Shown piece by piece: positions 1-12,360 of a stretch of 64,000 bases of DNA. Origin of the DNA: Anseranas semipalmata (taxonomy: Eukaryota > Chordata > Aves > Anseriformes > Anseranatidae). The notes under the pieces are model-generated. The model saw only the letters and a program-made list of their open reading frames with translations. It ran no database searches and was not told the origin of the DNA. Made by a program: the position numbers and the translations under genes. Within the stretch, counting starts at the first letter, position 1. Each line of letters starts with the position of its first letter. The stretch spans positions 504,994-568,993 of the forward strand of contig VXAA01004295.1 in the NCBI GenBank assembly GCA_013399115.1, in the 5' to 3' direction.

Positions 1-559
1 TTTTTTTTGACTGTAGATATTGATGCAGATGCAGTAGGGAACTAACATATATTCTGGTGTTACTTTCTAAATGAGGTCTCTAGTTCTGATTACCAGCAGT
101 CTCTTTTGACAGCTGCTATTTTATTTCTGGAGGAGGAGGGGTCAGAAGTACCTCTTCCTTCTCAAAGAACAGTGCTGAGAGATGAGAAAGAGGTTTGGGA
201 GAACACAGGTGGCACACCTACGATTAATTAGTTAACCATCTTACCTGCCAAATTCTTCAAAGTAAATTTTCTCATACAGTAAGTGTGATGTGAATAATTC
301 AACCCTGATAGATATTTTTTCTGTTAAAAGTACCAGTAATTTGAATAAGTCCAAATTACCAAACCATCAAGTCACTTTGCAGAATCTATATTTTTCTTAA
401 CATTATGTAGGATTAAGACAAGTTCTGCAAATCTTATAGACAATAATTTTGCATAGTAATATTTTTATCTGTGATCCAAAGTAGATCTTATGGGATTCCA
501 CTAGAAACAGCACCAATAGAGAAGAATTATTTTTTGAGATCTCTCATTTAATCATTTTT
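1..559. other. AT-rich single-copy DNA, no gene seen
   Basis: The window opens in a T run (1-8). The rest is AT-rich, with no open frame of note, splice-flanked exon or recognisable repeat. I see nothing functional here. Confidence 0.6.
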
Positions 560-860
560 TAATCCATTTAAGATGTGCTAAATTGATTTTGTATAATGCA
601 TTTTCATCAGAATGTCAGATGGTGCTGTGTCAAAGGCCTCATGGATGTCTAGCTATGTTATATCAACTAAAGTTGAAAATACTCAGCTTCTGCGGATATA
701 TTTCTAATCTATAAGAAATTTAATTTGGAGGTATTTAATGAGACTGAATCTAATAAAATCTACTTTCTGATTGAGGACTTGATCAAACATCTTTAAATCA
801 TTTCCAGGCAGACACACCTTACCATGGCTGGTTGTGAGTCCTGTGGATATCTTATTGTTT
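560..860 (-). mobile_element. Ancient CR1-clade LINE fragment, RT motif A region
   Basis: Read on the minus strand, about 606-660 translates to a peptide containing LDIHEAFDTAP. This corresponds to the CR1-clade reverse-transcriptase motif A region (LDFxKAFDTV-type), which carries the first catalytic aspartate. An in-frame stop sits just before it, so the copy is dead. The flanks (about 660-850) keep weak similarity to the antisense CR1 RT region but are much decayed. Both element ends are missing. The divergence implies an old insertion. The subfamily cannot be named by eye. Confidence 0.55.
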
Positions 861-2734
861 ATACAGACTACTTATTGATTTAAAATTAAAAAAAAAAATA
901 GTAAAATAAAAAATGCAAATTAATGTTTTATAAAACTTGGGGAAAAGAATTTTCAGCACAGTACAAAAATTTAAAGCATTCCTTTCTTTCTACTAGGAGC
1001 TACAGACCTTTCACTTGTCTATGTGCATTCCTTCAGGCAAACTCAGTCCACGTTAATCAGAAATAGCATCATGTACTGAAAAACTGTTATTATTTTTGGT
1101 ATCTGACATGGTAATTTTAAAAATGGTTGTATGCTGAAGTATTTTATATGGTGTGCATGGGCTAACCTGTATTACATGTTCCTGTCATCTGCCTGTTGTA
1201 GGAAGTGGTTGCCTAAGATTGCTTTGAGCCTGGAATTCTTTATGCCAGACTCCTAAATTTCTGGGTAGGTTAATATTCCCTGGCTTTAAGCTGAGCTACC
1301 ACTGGTTATGGATTGCTCTTCTTGTATGCTGTTTACAGAAAAAATAGTTAGGGTACACTTATAAATTATGCTTATTTTATAAGCATACAAGTCAACTAAA
1401 CCCTTTGAGCTTTCCGTGCAATTATTTTCAAGCATGCACATGAATGTGTTTGTGAACGCATTTAGAAAAGGCTTCTGCTCTGATACTTATATTTACTGAA
1501 TGACAGAATGAGATGCCTCTGTAGAGGGGAAAAAAGCAGATAAATTCCTCTGCAAATTATTCAAACTGACAGAAGAATCACTGAAGAGACAAAACCTGTC
1601 ACATCATATATGAATTTAGACCGATATCTATCTGACCCATTTGCACCCATATTTGTATTAAATGTTTCATAATACTTATAGACATTTTGGTTTTAACTAA
1701 TCTGTCTTCAAAGATATCGTGTTCCTTGTTCTCTAAACCTGAGAACTTCTCTGAATTTCCCTGACATAATCCTAGACATTTTGAAGAGTATAAAGCTGTT
1801 GATTATAGAGGCTGTATTCAACAGCTTCTTTTGTCTACCTTTGTACTGAGGTATTGCCGCCAAAACCTGAAGAAATATGTTTGTAGTTCAGTACAATAGA
1901 TGAAACCTATCTGCAGACTAATGTTTTTCACTGATAGCTTCAATATTGTTGTGTCAGCATTGCTATTCTAGCATAAAAAATAATCTCATCCTTCCCGAAA
2001 CTTCTCATATTAATAAAAGCAAACCAAGAGAAAGAAAATATTATTTACTCTTCAGAAGACTCTCTGTCTTATTTGTTGTGTTTAATTTATGGGACAATTT
2101 ACAAATAGAGATTATATGCATTTATATGGACCAGTCAAGTAGTTTTTAAGTAGTGGCCTGTACAATTTCTCATTTGCATACACCTGATGCATCGTGAATG
2201 TTCGGTCGGTAGCATAACCTGATTACAGTTTTCTGCGGGGGGCAAAATAACCGTTAAAAATTCTTAACATTTTAAGTTAAAAAAGTGTTAAAAATATGTG
2301 GTTAAGTTTATTATTATTCTCTGTCAGGTTGTTTTTCACTTTTCTCTCTCCTTAATTTTCCTGTTTCAAAATGTGGATTCACTGCATAATCTCCTGTTTC
2401 ACAAGAGTATGGAAAGCAATTAAGAATACTTTTGGAATGGTTTGGCTCACAAAAGCCTTCCCCTGAGATAATTTCAACATGCTGAAAGCAAGCTCTGATT
2501 CTTGGCAGCAGAAAGAATTGAACCTTTTAAAAAGCAGGCTCCCAGTAAGCACAATTAAGTTATTCGACCAAGCGAAGGTTGAATTTAGCCTCTCAAATAA
2601 ACAACTCTGCCAGCTGCATCAGTACTGCATCGGTCCCAAATTCCCCCTTCTTTGATCTGGCATGGCAAATCCATGAAGAGGAACGGGTGAGAGTCTGTGT
2701 GTATTTTATAGTCTGTCAGATGGAGGATAGAACA
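861..2734. other. AT-rich single-copy DNA
   Basis: No gene found. There is an 11-nt A run at 888-898. A perfect POU octamer match (ATTTGCAT) lies at 2172-2179 in a small homeobox-site-like patch, which alone is weak evidence of regulation. Short open frames such as 1946-2149 have no recognisable domains and low-complexity composition. Confidence 0.55.
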
Positions 2735-2815
2735 AGGCCGAACTCCGCTGTTCCCTATGACATCAAGGGGACTCGTGCAGAGATCACGGGGAAAATAAAA
2801 GAGTTTGCCCCTAAA
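2735..2815. repeat. Ancient amniote dispersed-repeat motif
   Basis: The stretch around 2748-2812 (a 'cctatgacatcaaggggact' core followed by a 'gagtttgcccc' tail) resembles a dispersed motif common in turtles, crocodilians and birds: a 'ccattgacttcaatggg' type core followed by a 'gtttgcagg' type tail. I know the motif but not its family name with certainty. The open frame covering it (2579-2923) is therefore unlikely to be a gene. Confidence 0.4.
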
Positions 2816-5669
2816 AATTATTTGTGTGTATTGTCACTTGGAGTCTCTGCTTCTCACCAGGCCATTCTTCTTCCTGTATTTTGCTTTCTTTTCTCTATCT
2901 TTCTCTCCTTTCTTCTGCGTTGAGACTTTTCATGCCCTTCCCTGGCGTTGTTTCTGTACCCCCTGGCTGGAGCAGCTGGCGTGCTTGGCGTGGTACTACA
3001 GGCGGTGGCTGTGTGACACTCAGGAGGAAGCAGCAGCCAACGAGGCAGTCCCTGCAAATGGGTCCTTGCTCAGGCTGTGTGCAGACTCAGGCAGCCCCAG
3101 CTGAGAGGGCCTTCAGTTCTGCCCACTTTTGGCTGTTTGCTGTGCAGCCAGAGAGATGGGGGTGGGTGACAATGTCCCCATTGTGCCAACAACACGCAGA
3201 GTGGTATGCACTGCTTCGTTAATGTTAGGACTTTTATGGCTGGTAATACCGAGATCAGTCTCTATATGATAGTTGTAGAAAAATAATAGCCGTGAATGAA
3301 ATAAACGGTTCGTACCGCTAGTGTCTCCTAATGCTAAATTCTCACTCTTTAACAATGTTAAATCCTCACACATAGCATTCCTATATTCAAATACCTGAAA
3401 GAATTAAGCAGTGCTGGGGCCTGCAGGTCTGTGTTGGCACAGGAGAGGGTCTTGGCTCTCCCTTGGTTCCTCTCCTCCTCTGTGAGCAGCACTCTTTTTG
3501 GACAAAGAAACTCCATTTTAAGTTAGAGGGAATTTTCAGTGAAACTAGAAGGAGAGAGAGAAACTAGCTCTTTGAAGTAACCAAAGCTTTAGTCTTGAAT
3601 ATAATCTTACTAACATTTTGTTCATTTTGGCATTTTGCAATTTCGTTCCATCCCTGTTTCCTAGTAAACACTCATTTTTCTTAGACACTAGGTAATAACA
3701 AAGCTAGTTCTGAGTGAACTGTCATACAGCAAAGCTTTCCACAGAGGAGGGTATGGTAAATCTAAGCTCCTGCGTACAGGCACACTTTTACACATGCCCA
3801 GTTCCTAAAATGCTTTTGAGAGAAATAAAAACTCAGCAGAGTATACCTCTGTAGAAGTTACGCATAACCACTGTGATGGTTATGGTATACTGCATATACC
3901 AATGCAGTATAGGACAAATTGTCACCTAGTACTTTGGATCCAAAAATCATTACTATTTTTCTTAAATTTATCACTACTCCTGCACTCCAGACAGCTATAT
4001 TAGTCCTTCCATGGCTTTTCTGACAGTCAGTAAAGACCATAGGCACATCCAGAGGGCAGGCAGTTCAGCTCATCCACAGATAGCTTTGAGCTATCCTTTT
4101 TTCACCCTGCAGATGAGCTGTACTTCATCCTCATCAGTCTTCAGAAATAAATCTTTTCATTAAAGGGAGCTGCCGAGAATGCCTTAAGTTTTGAAGATGA
4201 TTTTCTGCCTAAGCTGTGCCACTCTAAAATAGTAAGCACCTTTCTGTGTATGAAGGAATGCCTCTTATTTCATTTCTCTTTTGCATCTGTAAGAGGAAAC
4301 CTGAACCAACGATAAACTGCAGAACAACAGTAAGCAATATAACTGCTGATTGATTCTTCTTCTTTAATTTCATTTAATAATTAATTAAGAAACCTTGTCT
4401 TTTATATGAGTTTTGTGGTTAAGTTTTATTTTTCCAAATATATCACATTAAAACTTCTCACTTTGTATCCTTGTAGGATGCACCAAGTTACACACGTGAA
4501 ATTGAAGTTATGGTGGCATCTTCATATTTCAGATCTTTCTTGTCAGACCTTGATATTTTGGTATTACACCAGGCTTTTTTTTTTTTTCTTTTTTCAAAAA
4601 AGATGAGTTTTGAACATCTGTATTTCAGGAATATGTATAGTTCACCTAAAAGGATTGCAAATTGAATCATGTATCTACTTAAATATTTTGAGTCCAGACA
4701 TCATTTTATTCCATGTATTTGTCATGGGGATAAATACTACATAGAGAAAAATATTTGAGGTTTATTGGCTTAGACACAGGGATGCAAAGGTAACAGAGCA
4801 GATAAGCTGTAATATTGAGTTGAACATTACAATTTTTAGCTGGTTAAGTTTATTTCAAGGTTGTGATTATGATGGTGATTGTGGCCTAGTAACAGTTAAA
4901 AAGTCAGAATGGTCCAGATAGTGGGAAGAAGATTTGCAGTTTCCAGAATGAATGAAAAATTATTTTGCATGTATCGGTAAAGATTGCCATAAAGCTTACT
5001 GTAGTTTAGTTAGAAGAAGTTTCTTAAGTGCTCATATGTAAGATGTGTTGTGGGGCATTTAATTCCAGCATGCATTCCAAGAATTCTTGAAAATTTTTGG
5101 TTGCTAATAAATGTCAAAATAAGGAAAAAAGCAAGATGAATAATGAAGTAAAATCTGTGGTGACTGATCTTTATGAATACAATAAAAATTAAAGTTTAGT
5201 TTTCATCTAATCTTGGAACAGAACAGATGTGCACCTTGGTAGTGCAAAAGTTCATGTGCATTCTTCCTTCTCTTTTAGCTGAGAAAATAACTGAGAAGTT
5301 TTTGAAAAGGTCATCAGTTTCTCCATGGTCAGTGAATCTTCAAACTGTGGAATATCCAGATGTTTTTCAGAGGTATCATTACCACACAGCTGAAAGGGGA
5401 GTAATCCATTATCTGCATGACTGTTTTCTAAATAGCAACAAAACTTCATTAGGAATATTTGGCAATACATAAAATGCCAAAATGGAAGTATTTGAACACT
5501 GACGGTGTATTCTTATTTGTATTTATTAATGCTAATTTTAACTTAGAGAGACATCACTCTGTTTTCAAGTTAAGAGAGTTTATTTTCTTCTAGTTACTTA
5601 ACCAGCTCATATATGCTGCATCCTATAGGAAGGTATGAGAGAGAGAGGTTATCACTTAAATTTAGGATT
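2816..5669. other. Single-copy DNA with a GC-richer patch and a palindrome
   Basis: No gene found. 2930-3200 is GC-richer and open in several frames on both strands, as expected from reduced stop density; no domain is visible. A 10-bp inverted repeat lies at 3886-3911 and a 13-nt T run at 4575-4587. The rest is AT-rich and featureless. Confidence 0.55.
3886..3911. repeat. Perfect 10-bp inverted repeat
   Basis: The arms tatactgcat (3886-3895) and atgcagtata (3902-3911) are exact reverse complements with a 6-nt spacer. This could form a small hairpin or cruciform, or bind a dimeric protein. It may be chance in AT-rich DNA. Confidence 0.75.
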
Positions 5670-6975
5670 ATAGGCTCACAGGATAATTCAGGGGTCTCAG
5701 AAGTCCACTCCTGCTCAAAGCTGCATCAGCTATGAAGTCAGACTGGGTTGTGCAGGGCTTTATCTAGTCTTGTCTTCTAAATGTCCAAGATGGCAGACTG
5801 CACAACTTCTCTGGGCAATCTGCTCCCCTGCCTGACTATCCTCATGTTGAAATTTTTTTCTTTAAATCCAGTTTGAACCTCTCTTGTTTCAGCTTATGTC
5901 CAATGTCCTGTCCTCGCACCATGAAGAAGAGCTTGGCTCCATCTTCTTGCTGACCTCCCTGTAGGCAGTGGCTGGCTGCTGTTAGGTACCCCCAAAGCTG
6001 TCTCTTTTTCAGGCTGGTCCCTCAACCTCTCCTTGAAGAGCAAATGCTCAAGCTCCAGCCTCCGTGGGAGCCCTCTGCTGAACTCGTTCCAGTTTGTCCA
6101 TGTCTTTCCTGTACCGGGGAGCCCAAAACTGGAGACAGTTCGATAAGGCCTAGTGAGTGCTGAATAAAGGAGGACAATCCCCTTCCTTGATTTGCTGGCT
6201 GTCCCTTCTAATACAGCCCAGGAGGCTGGTGGCTGTCCTTGCTACCAGGGCACGTGACTGGCCCATGCTCAGCTGCCCAACAGGGCCCCCAGGCCTGTTC
6301 CTTCAGGGCTGCTCCCCAGCTGGTCTCCCTCAGCCTGTGCTGCTGCAGGGGAGCTCCCCTCCCTGAGGCCGTGCTTGGCTTTTCTCCTTGCTGAATTTAA
6401 TGTAGTCCTTTTCAGATGTTTCTCCAGCCCAGCTGGGTCTCTGAATTGCACCCTGGCCCTCCAGCATATCAGCTGGCCCTCCACAGCTTGGTGTCATCTG
6501 CAAACTTGGGAGTCCACTCCATTGCCTCCTCCAGGTCACTGATAAAAATACTGAGCAGGACAGGTCCCAGGATAGGCCCCTGTGGTACTACATTTCTTAC
6601 AGGCCTCCAGGCAGGGTATGACATGTCAACCACTACCCTCAGAGTCCTCCAGCTGCCCCATGGGATCCCACCTTCCAATCCCCTGAACAATCAGCAGTCT
6701 GCTCGCTCACCTGGAGTCCAGGCTCTGTGCTCAGCTGTGCTCCTTCCTCGCCCCTCGTAGGATTTTGGACCCCACTATTGCGTGGTCACTACAGCCATAG
6801 CTGCCACTTGACTGTCATGTTCCCAGCTGGCTCTTCCTTATTAGTGAACAGCAGATGCTAGCAAGTGTTGCCCCGCTTGGCCCACCCAGTACCCTGGCAC
6901 CTCCAGAAATATTGACCACTTGCTTTCTGCTGCATTGCCTTTTCAGCAGATGTCAGGGATTCTTGAAAGTCATAG
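5670..6975 (-). mobile_element. Degraded CR1 LINE, minus strand, internally deleted
   Basis: The 3' end is at the left (about 5670) and the element reads leftward. On the minus strand, in order: the end of the AP-endonuclease domain with GCSDHAIVGS, whose SDH codons lie at 6782-6790; then an RT segment (6690-6469) with VPQGPILGP and FADD; then KFSKEK-type finger/thumb sequence and the C-terminal part with many stops and frameshifts; then the CR1 3' tail. Only about 100 bp separates the endonuclease SDH motif from RT, where the intact protein has a few hundred residues, so there is an internal deletion. The 5' part of the element is missing beyond about 6975. It cannot mobilise. Confidence 0.9.
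6469..6690 (-). pseudogene. CR1 reverse-transcriptase fragment retaining FADD
   Basis: This is a 73-codon open remnant of CR1 ORF2 reverse transcriptase. The VPQGPILGPVLL block is at residues 35-46 and the catalytic FADD box at residues 63-66 (6493-6504). Upstream and downstream ORF2 continue out of frame or with stops. It is a fossil, although the active-site aspartates are kept. Overlapping open frames on both strands (6157-6760) are by-products. Confidence 0.85.
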
Positions 6976-9480
6976 AATGAAAATTTTCAACCATGTTTCT
7001 TCATCTACTAAAGCAGTTTAAGAATTTAAAAAGATACTTCATTTGTCAGTTTTTAAGACATGAAAATATTGGGACATGCTCCTTCAAGGAAATTATCTCT
7101 CTAATTCTGTAATAAATTTCTGCAGATGTGGAGATATAAATGTTTTCCTGCTCAGTATTTGCAAATGATTGGTCCCTAATGGAAAGCCACTCTCTATGAC
7201 TGAATGCTACTTCTAGTGCTTCTACAATGTGCAAGAAGTTTTTATTATATAACAGTTATGACAGTCTGATCTTGTATGGACTGAAGTTTATGTCATAAGG
7301 CATTCACTTAAGTGCAGGTAAAAGCAAAGAATCAATGACAAATCATTTGTCCATAAATGTAATCTTTTCTCCAAAAATGAAAAATGAAAAGGAATTTCAT
7401 TCTGTGGTATAGATAAATTCTTAGCTCTGGCCTTAGATTTTGATTTCATTCAATGAAATAATGTTAGCCTATAATCATTACTGACAGGTTGTAACTTTGT
7501 AGGTCCTTGGCTATGTATTGTTCATATGAGGTGCAGAGTGTAGGCAGGTTCAGTGGAGCAGGTATGCTGCTTCAGAAATCTTGTTCCAGCAAGTGTTCTG
7601 TCTTCAGATCCTCATTCTCTTAGTTTTTTAAACCTTGGGGAATAGAATATGGTCAATCCCCACCTCAAATTCAGCAGTGAAAGTAATGGTTTCCCTATGT
7701 AAACAGTCTTGAATAAGTTGCAGATACCAACCAAATATTGATTCTGTTAAGGCTGAATTTCAAATTAATTTCAGCTGTCCATATAAAGAGCTTTATGAAC
7801 AGATTTAGAAAGCAAAATGTATTAGAGCTGATAACTAACATTTAAATCAATAAATTGAAGCTCATGATAATATAATTGTATATTTGAGGGTGGCAGAAAT
7901 ATACATTGGAGAGGAACTGTGTGATGATAAGGGCATTTTTGTTCAGAATCTCTTAAACATAATATCCATCATTTTTTATTCATAAGAGGTCATCACCATA
8001 TTCCCCTGTTAACATCCTAAATTCTTAATAGCATTCTAAGCAATTGTTGGATTCATTGTTGTTGCTAATTTGCCATTTTTAATAGGAGATAATTTTTGCT
8101 GGCTAATAAATGTTTCATGTTTGGAAATTTGCTGCTTTTGCTGATCTTTTCATTAAGTGAAGTCGCTGCTTAAAGGTGGTTCTGACGAACATCAGTTTTT
8201 CACAGGGTGATGGTTACATTATTAGTCTTGTTGAGTTGGATAATTAAGGGTTTTTGAGTGTGAGGAAGGAAACCATTTAAATAGTTCTCAGAATTCTTGG
8301 TTGAGCATGTATTTTGCAGAAAAGCAACAGCTCCAATGAAACTGTGAAGAAGGCTTACAGACCAACATGTTTTCTGAAAGTGATTTCCTTGATTTTGCAA
8401 GAATATATTTCAAACAATAGTTTTTGTAGAATCTCCTGTTTTACTGTAAACAGAACTTTGTTGCTTGTCACAAACTGATCTCAATGTAAGTTGGTAGGGT
8501 GCATGTTTAATGTTTTATTTTTTTCCTGCGTATAGGAGTGTTTCAGCTTTTGGGCAAAGCTAGTTCTTTTTGAGAGAGAAAAATTCAAGAGACCAAGCAG
8601 GTGACAAGCCAGAATTGTACAATGCACTGCTGTATGTGCTAAATTGTTCCTACAGCTTGAGTATTGAGTTAATTTGCCCTTCACAAATATGCACTCTCTG
8701 TTAATATGTTGTTTACAATGTACTAATGTTCCCACAAAGCCCACTGAAGTAGAGCAAATTGTCCCATTTCATTAGTACAGGGTTCTAACTTTGAATAATT
8801 TTATTTCATGTCAAATAGCTTTTTAGCTCTGCATCGTCAATGTAACCAGTATTTATTGTTGTGTAGAACAAGTTGTTGCTGTTTCCCATTTGTCATCTTT
8901 CTGCCTTGCTGACTCACTCTAGCCTTTATTCTCTGGTCTCAAACCATTCACGCTCTCCTAAAGAGATTGCAGCTAAATGTAACTGTTTATGTTTAATTTT
9001 CACTCTTTTTAGATTTCGTGTGCAAGTGGAGTCGTGCAAAGAGTGTTGGTTTGGGTACCATCTGAATACAACTTCTGCCTTTATGTAGAGGAGAGTAAAC
9101 ACCTTTTCTTTTTCTATTTACTTTGTTCAGAACAGGTGAAAATTGCATTTCTTGTATTATTACACGGCACATGGGAGCGGTGGGCACACTCTTTCCAGAG
9201 GTGTGGCCAGCACACTGGTAACAGGTCGTGCTGTGTTTTGCGATGTCTTCCAGTCTGGTTCTCTGTGTCTGCTCTATAGGTGAAAGTTTATGGCATCAAT
9301 ATATTAATGTCCTTTGGGAGGTACATGCTCGTCTGATCTATAAGAAGCGATTCATATGCTTAAAGTTAAGAATGTGTGTAGGTGAAATTAAGAATGACGA
9401 ATGCGTTTCGGTGCTGGCCCGGGATGTGTGTGTGCAGGCAGCCTGAGGAGACGTTTTCTCTCAGCCCTGCTCTCGCTGTA
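6976..9480. other. Single-copy DNA, no gene
   Basis: AT-rich throughout. 8030-8170 has a dense run of homeobox-like AT motifs and may be conserved non-coding sequence, but this is only an impression. Open frames of 60-87 codons (7046-7234, 8200-8400, 8481-8744, 8873-9446) lack domains, splice context or codon bias. CpGs become more frequent from about 9390. Confidence 0.55.
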
Positions 9481-9537
9481 TCTGATGGTCCCGTGGTAAA
9501 ACAGGACAGAAATTCTAAGTGTAATGACTATATTTTG

Positions 9538-9550
9538 CCACTAGATGGTG
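9538..9550 (+). promoter_or_regulatory. CTCF-like binding site
   Basis: CCACTAGATGGTG matches the vertebrate CTCF core (CCASYAGRKGGCR) at every position except one (T for C at the twelfth base). It lies in a modestly CpG-containing patch (9390-9660). Occupancy cannot be judged from sequence. Confidence 0.4.
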
Positions 9551-12074
9551 TTGTTATATGAGATTAAGTATTTGTTTTGTACGAGGGGATGCTGAAGGGA
9601 AGTGGACGTTTAATGGCTGCTAGTCATGTGGGAAGGTGCCAATGGCTGCTTCTGAGCGCGGTGCAGATTGCCTCAGGAACAGGGTGTAGCAGTTAATTAA
9701 ACCATAATTTATGATTTTTTTTCCCCTATAATTTGGAGGATTGGTTGAACAATGCAACTCATTGCAAGTGAGTAACCTCAGTGTATGTGATGACAAAGAA
9801 CCATAAAGTGGGAAATGTCTTCAACTGCTATCATTGTTTTCCATGATATTTTACCTAAGTAAAATAGTAACAATTTGACTTTCAATAAACACACATCTCC
9901 CCAGTTTGAACAAGTGAGAATATTTTCTTCAGGTAAAGCGTGAGAAGGGCAGATACCAGTAACGAGCAGGAACATGAGCAGTTATGACTTTCAGCCTGTG
10001 TGAGACAGTGACATACTCATATGCATTATAACTTCCTAAAAATCCGAGAGGGACATATGCGTGGTGTATTCCATCACTTGGCTAAGTTGTATCGCATCCC
10101 ATTTCTTAAGGAAAAAGATAAGAAGAGTTATCAGTTGTTACTTGTTTGGGTTCTTAGGATGCTCCATTCTGTGAAGCACCAGGAAAGTCTGCACAAATTG
10201 TTTTATCTCACTGCTGCGTGAAAGGCATTATTCACTTAACTGGGGATAGGGAAGCAGTTCTAAGCATAGCTAAGCAGGCTACTGTCTCCATTTGAAAAAA
10301 TCTAAATAAAAGGTGGAGAGAAACATTTTGTAGTTTTTGTAATAGCTTTGATACTTCCTTACAGCTTTACTTTCTTAAAAATATTGAGAGAAAGCATTTT
10401 ACTTCAGCTGATTTGGGGTTTAAATTGCTTTTTCATGCCAGGCTTTGTTTGAAAATCTGCTGATTTCCTGCTTGAGTCAGAGGCAGATGTATTGCAGAAT
10501 CTCGGTGCTGTGATTGACATTTGTGTTTTTCCTGTGTTGTTGCTCTGGCAGTGCTACAGTGCCGCAGTCAAAGACCAACTCCAGTTTTCCTGGGGACTGT
10601 ATGAACCCAGAACAAAATAAGGTACCTGCCCCAGCGTTCATATTAGTTCATGTATTTAGATACAGCTTTCAATACTGAAAAGTGCCAGTCAAATGAATAT
10701 TTTTTAGTCAAGCTCAGCTCTCCCGGTGTCCTCCTCAGCCACCAGCAGTTCACTCTAATCTTAGGGGAGATGCATGTGCAGAACTTTCAGTCTTCTGAGA
10801 AAAAGTTGGAGCTCTTGATACTTATTTCTCAGTGATGCTCTTTGTTTTAAGTAGACTCGAAGGTGTAGCATGTTTATGATGTATGCAAAACTAAAACCTA
10901 GCTTTTCAGAGTTCATCCCTGCAGAGTTTCATCCCTGCATGGATGGCAGTGTGCTCCGGAGTAGCTGTTATCACTGTATGGTTGGTCTTCCTCCCTTCAT
11001 CCCCCTCTGGCATGTGGTGCTGCCTTAAATGCATCCTCTTGCCTTCAGTGAGCATCTGCAGGCTGGTCGGGCAGATGAGCCCCCAGGGCTTGTCCACATC
11101 ATGCTGGCGATGCTGACATGGCACTGATGACTTCCCCGCTCATGGTGGCCAGGTCTGATCTTGAGAAGGGCCTCTGGGACACTTAGAGAGACAGTGTAAG
11201 CATAATCACCTCATGTACGAGATGCGAGGCAAAACAGGATTTAAAGGACTGGGGGTATATATTACTCCAGTTCTTAATCCACTGGAGGTCCTGGCACAGG
11301 AAATTCGGTATCAAACTGTGAATAATTACTAGGCTAAGATGACCTGCAGACAGCAAAGTCCTAAAAAGAAATGCTGCATCACACAGTGTTGCACACCAAC
11401 CTGTAACAGAGATTTATTCCATGTAAAAAGTCATTGTGAATATTTTAGAAGAAAATGAAAGCCACTGGGATTGTCAAATATCATCATACTTGTTTCCTAC
11501 ATAATTTTCATTTTGCATTTTCTTCGTGGTATAGTTTTCCATCTATTGGATAGTGCTTTTTCACTGGATTTCATTTTGTTTCTTGTTTCAGTTAACTTCA
11601 TGATGGTATTTGTAAGCATTTGAGAGCAAAAATGAAATCTGCCCTTTTTCTGTGTTTTACCAACCTCTGCGTTAACTTGTGTGTTTTCTCTAACAGTTTC
11701 CAGGCATGAACGCTTGGAAACTGCTGAAGCAGTTTCAATTTCAGTGAAGGAATCCAATATTTTAGATTGTTTTCCACTGTTGATCAGAGATGGATCATAG
11801 TTGAGGATTAATGCCTGAACAAAGTCAGTAGCTGTTTCTGAATATGTATTTGTTCTTTAAATGAGTGATTTTTGGGCTGACATTTATGTTATCTTTTAAC
11901 TGTGTGTCTCTGACAAGCAACAGTAATAGGTGACTTTCAACCAAACTAACAATGAACGTAGTGAATGATTGCACTTGTGATTAATATAATGGTACAATTC
12001 AGTTCTACCAAAAGACTTTCAGGAATACAATTATTTTAAGTGCATTGCAGAAAAAAAAAAGCTCCCCCAAACCA
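9551..12074. other. Single-copy DNA, no gene
   Basis: AT-rich DNA with open frames under 90 codons and no recognisable domains. 10906-11124 is slightly GC-richer. A 10-nt A run at 12051-12060 sits just before the microsatellite. Confidence 0.55.
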
Positions 12075-12360
12075 TCTTTCTTTCTTTCCTTCTTTCTTTC
12101 TTTCTTTCNNNNNNNNNNNNNNNNNNNNNNNNNNNNNNNNNNNNNNNNNNNNNNNNNNNNNNNNNNNNNNNNNNNNNNNNNNNNNNNNNNNNNNNNNNNN
12201 NNNNNNNNNNNNNNNNNNNNNNNNNNNNNNNNNNNNNNNNNNNNNNNNNNNNNNNNNNNNNNNNNNNNNNNNNNNNNNNNNNNNNNNNNNNNNNNNNNNN
12301 NNNNNNNNNNNNNNNNNNNNNNNNNNNCTCTCTCTCTCTCTCTCTCTCTTTCTCCCTTTC
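12075..12360 (+). repeat. Compound (CTTT)n / (CT)n microsatellite split by an N gap
   Basis: The left side is (CTTT)n with one CCTT interruption (about 12075-12108). An assembly gap of 219 N fills 12109-12327. The right side is (CT)n from 12328, ending in 'tttctccctttc' at 12360. The gap sits exactly in the polypyrimidine tract, so its stated size is probably an estimate. Frames running through the N run are artefacts. Confidence 0.95.
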
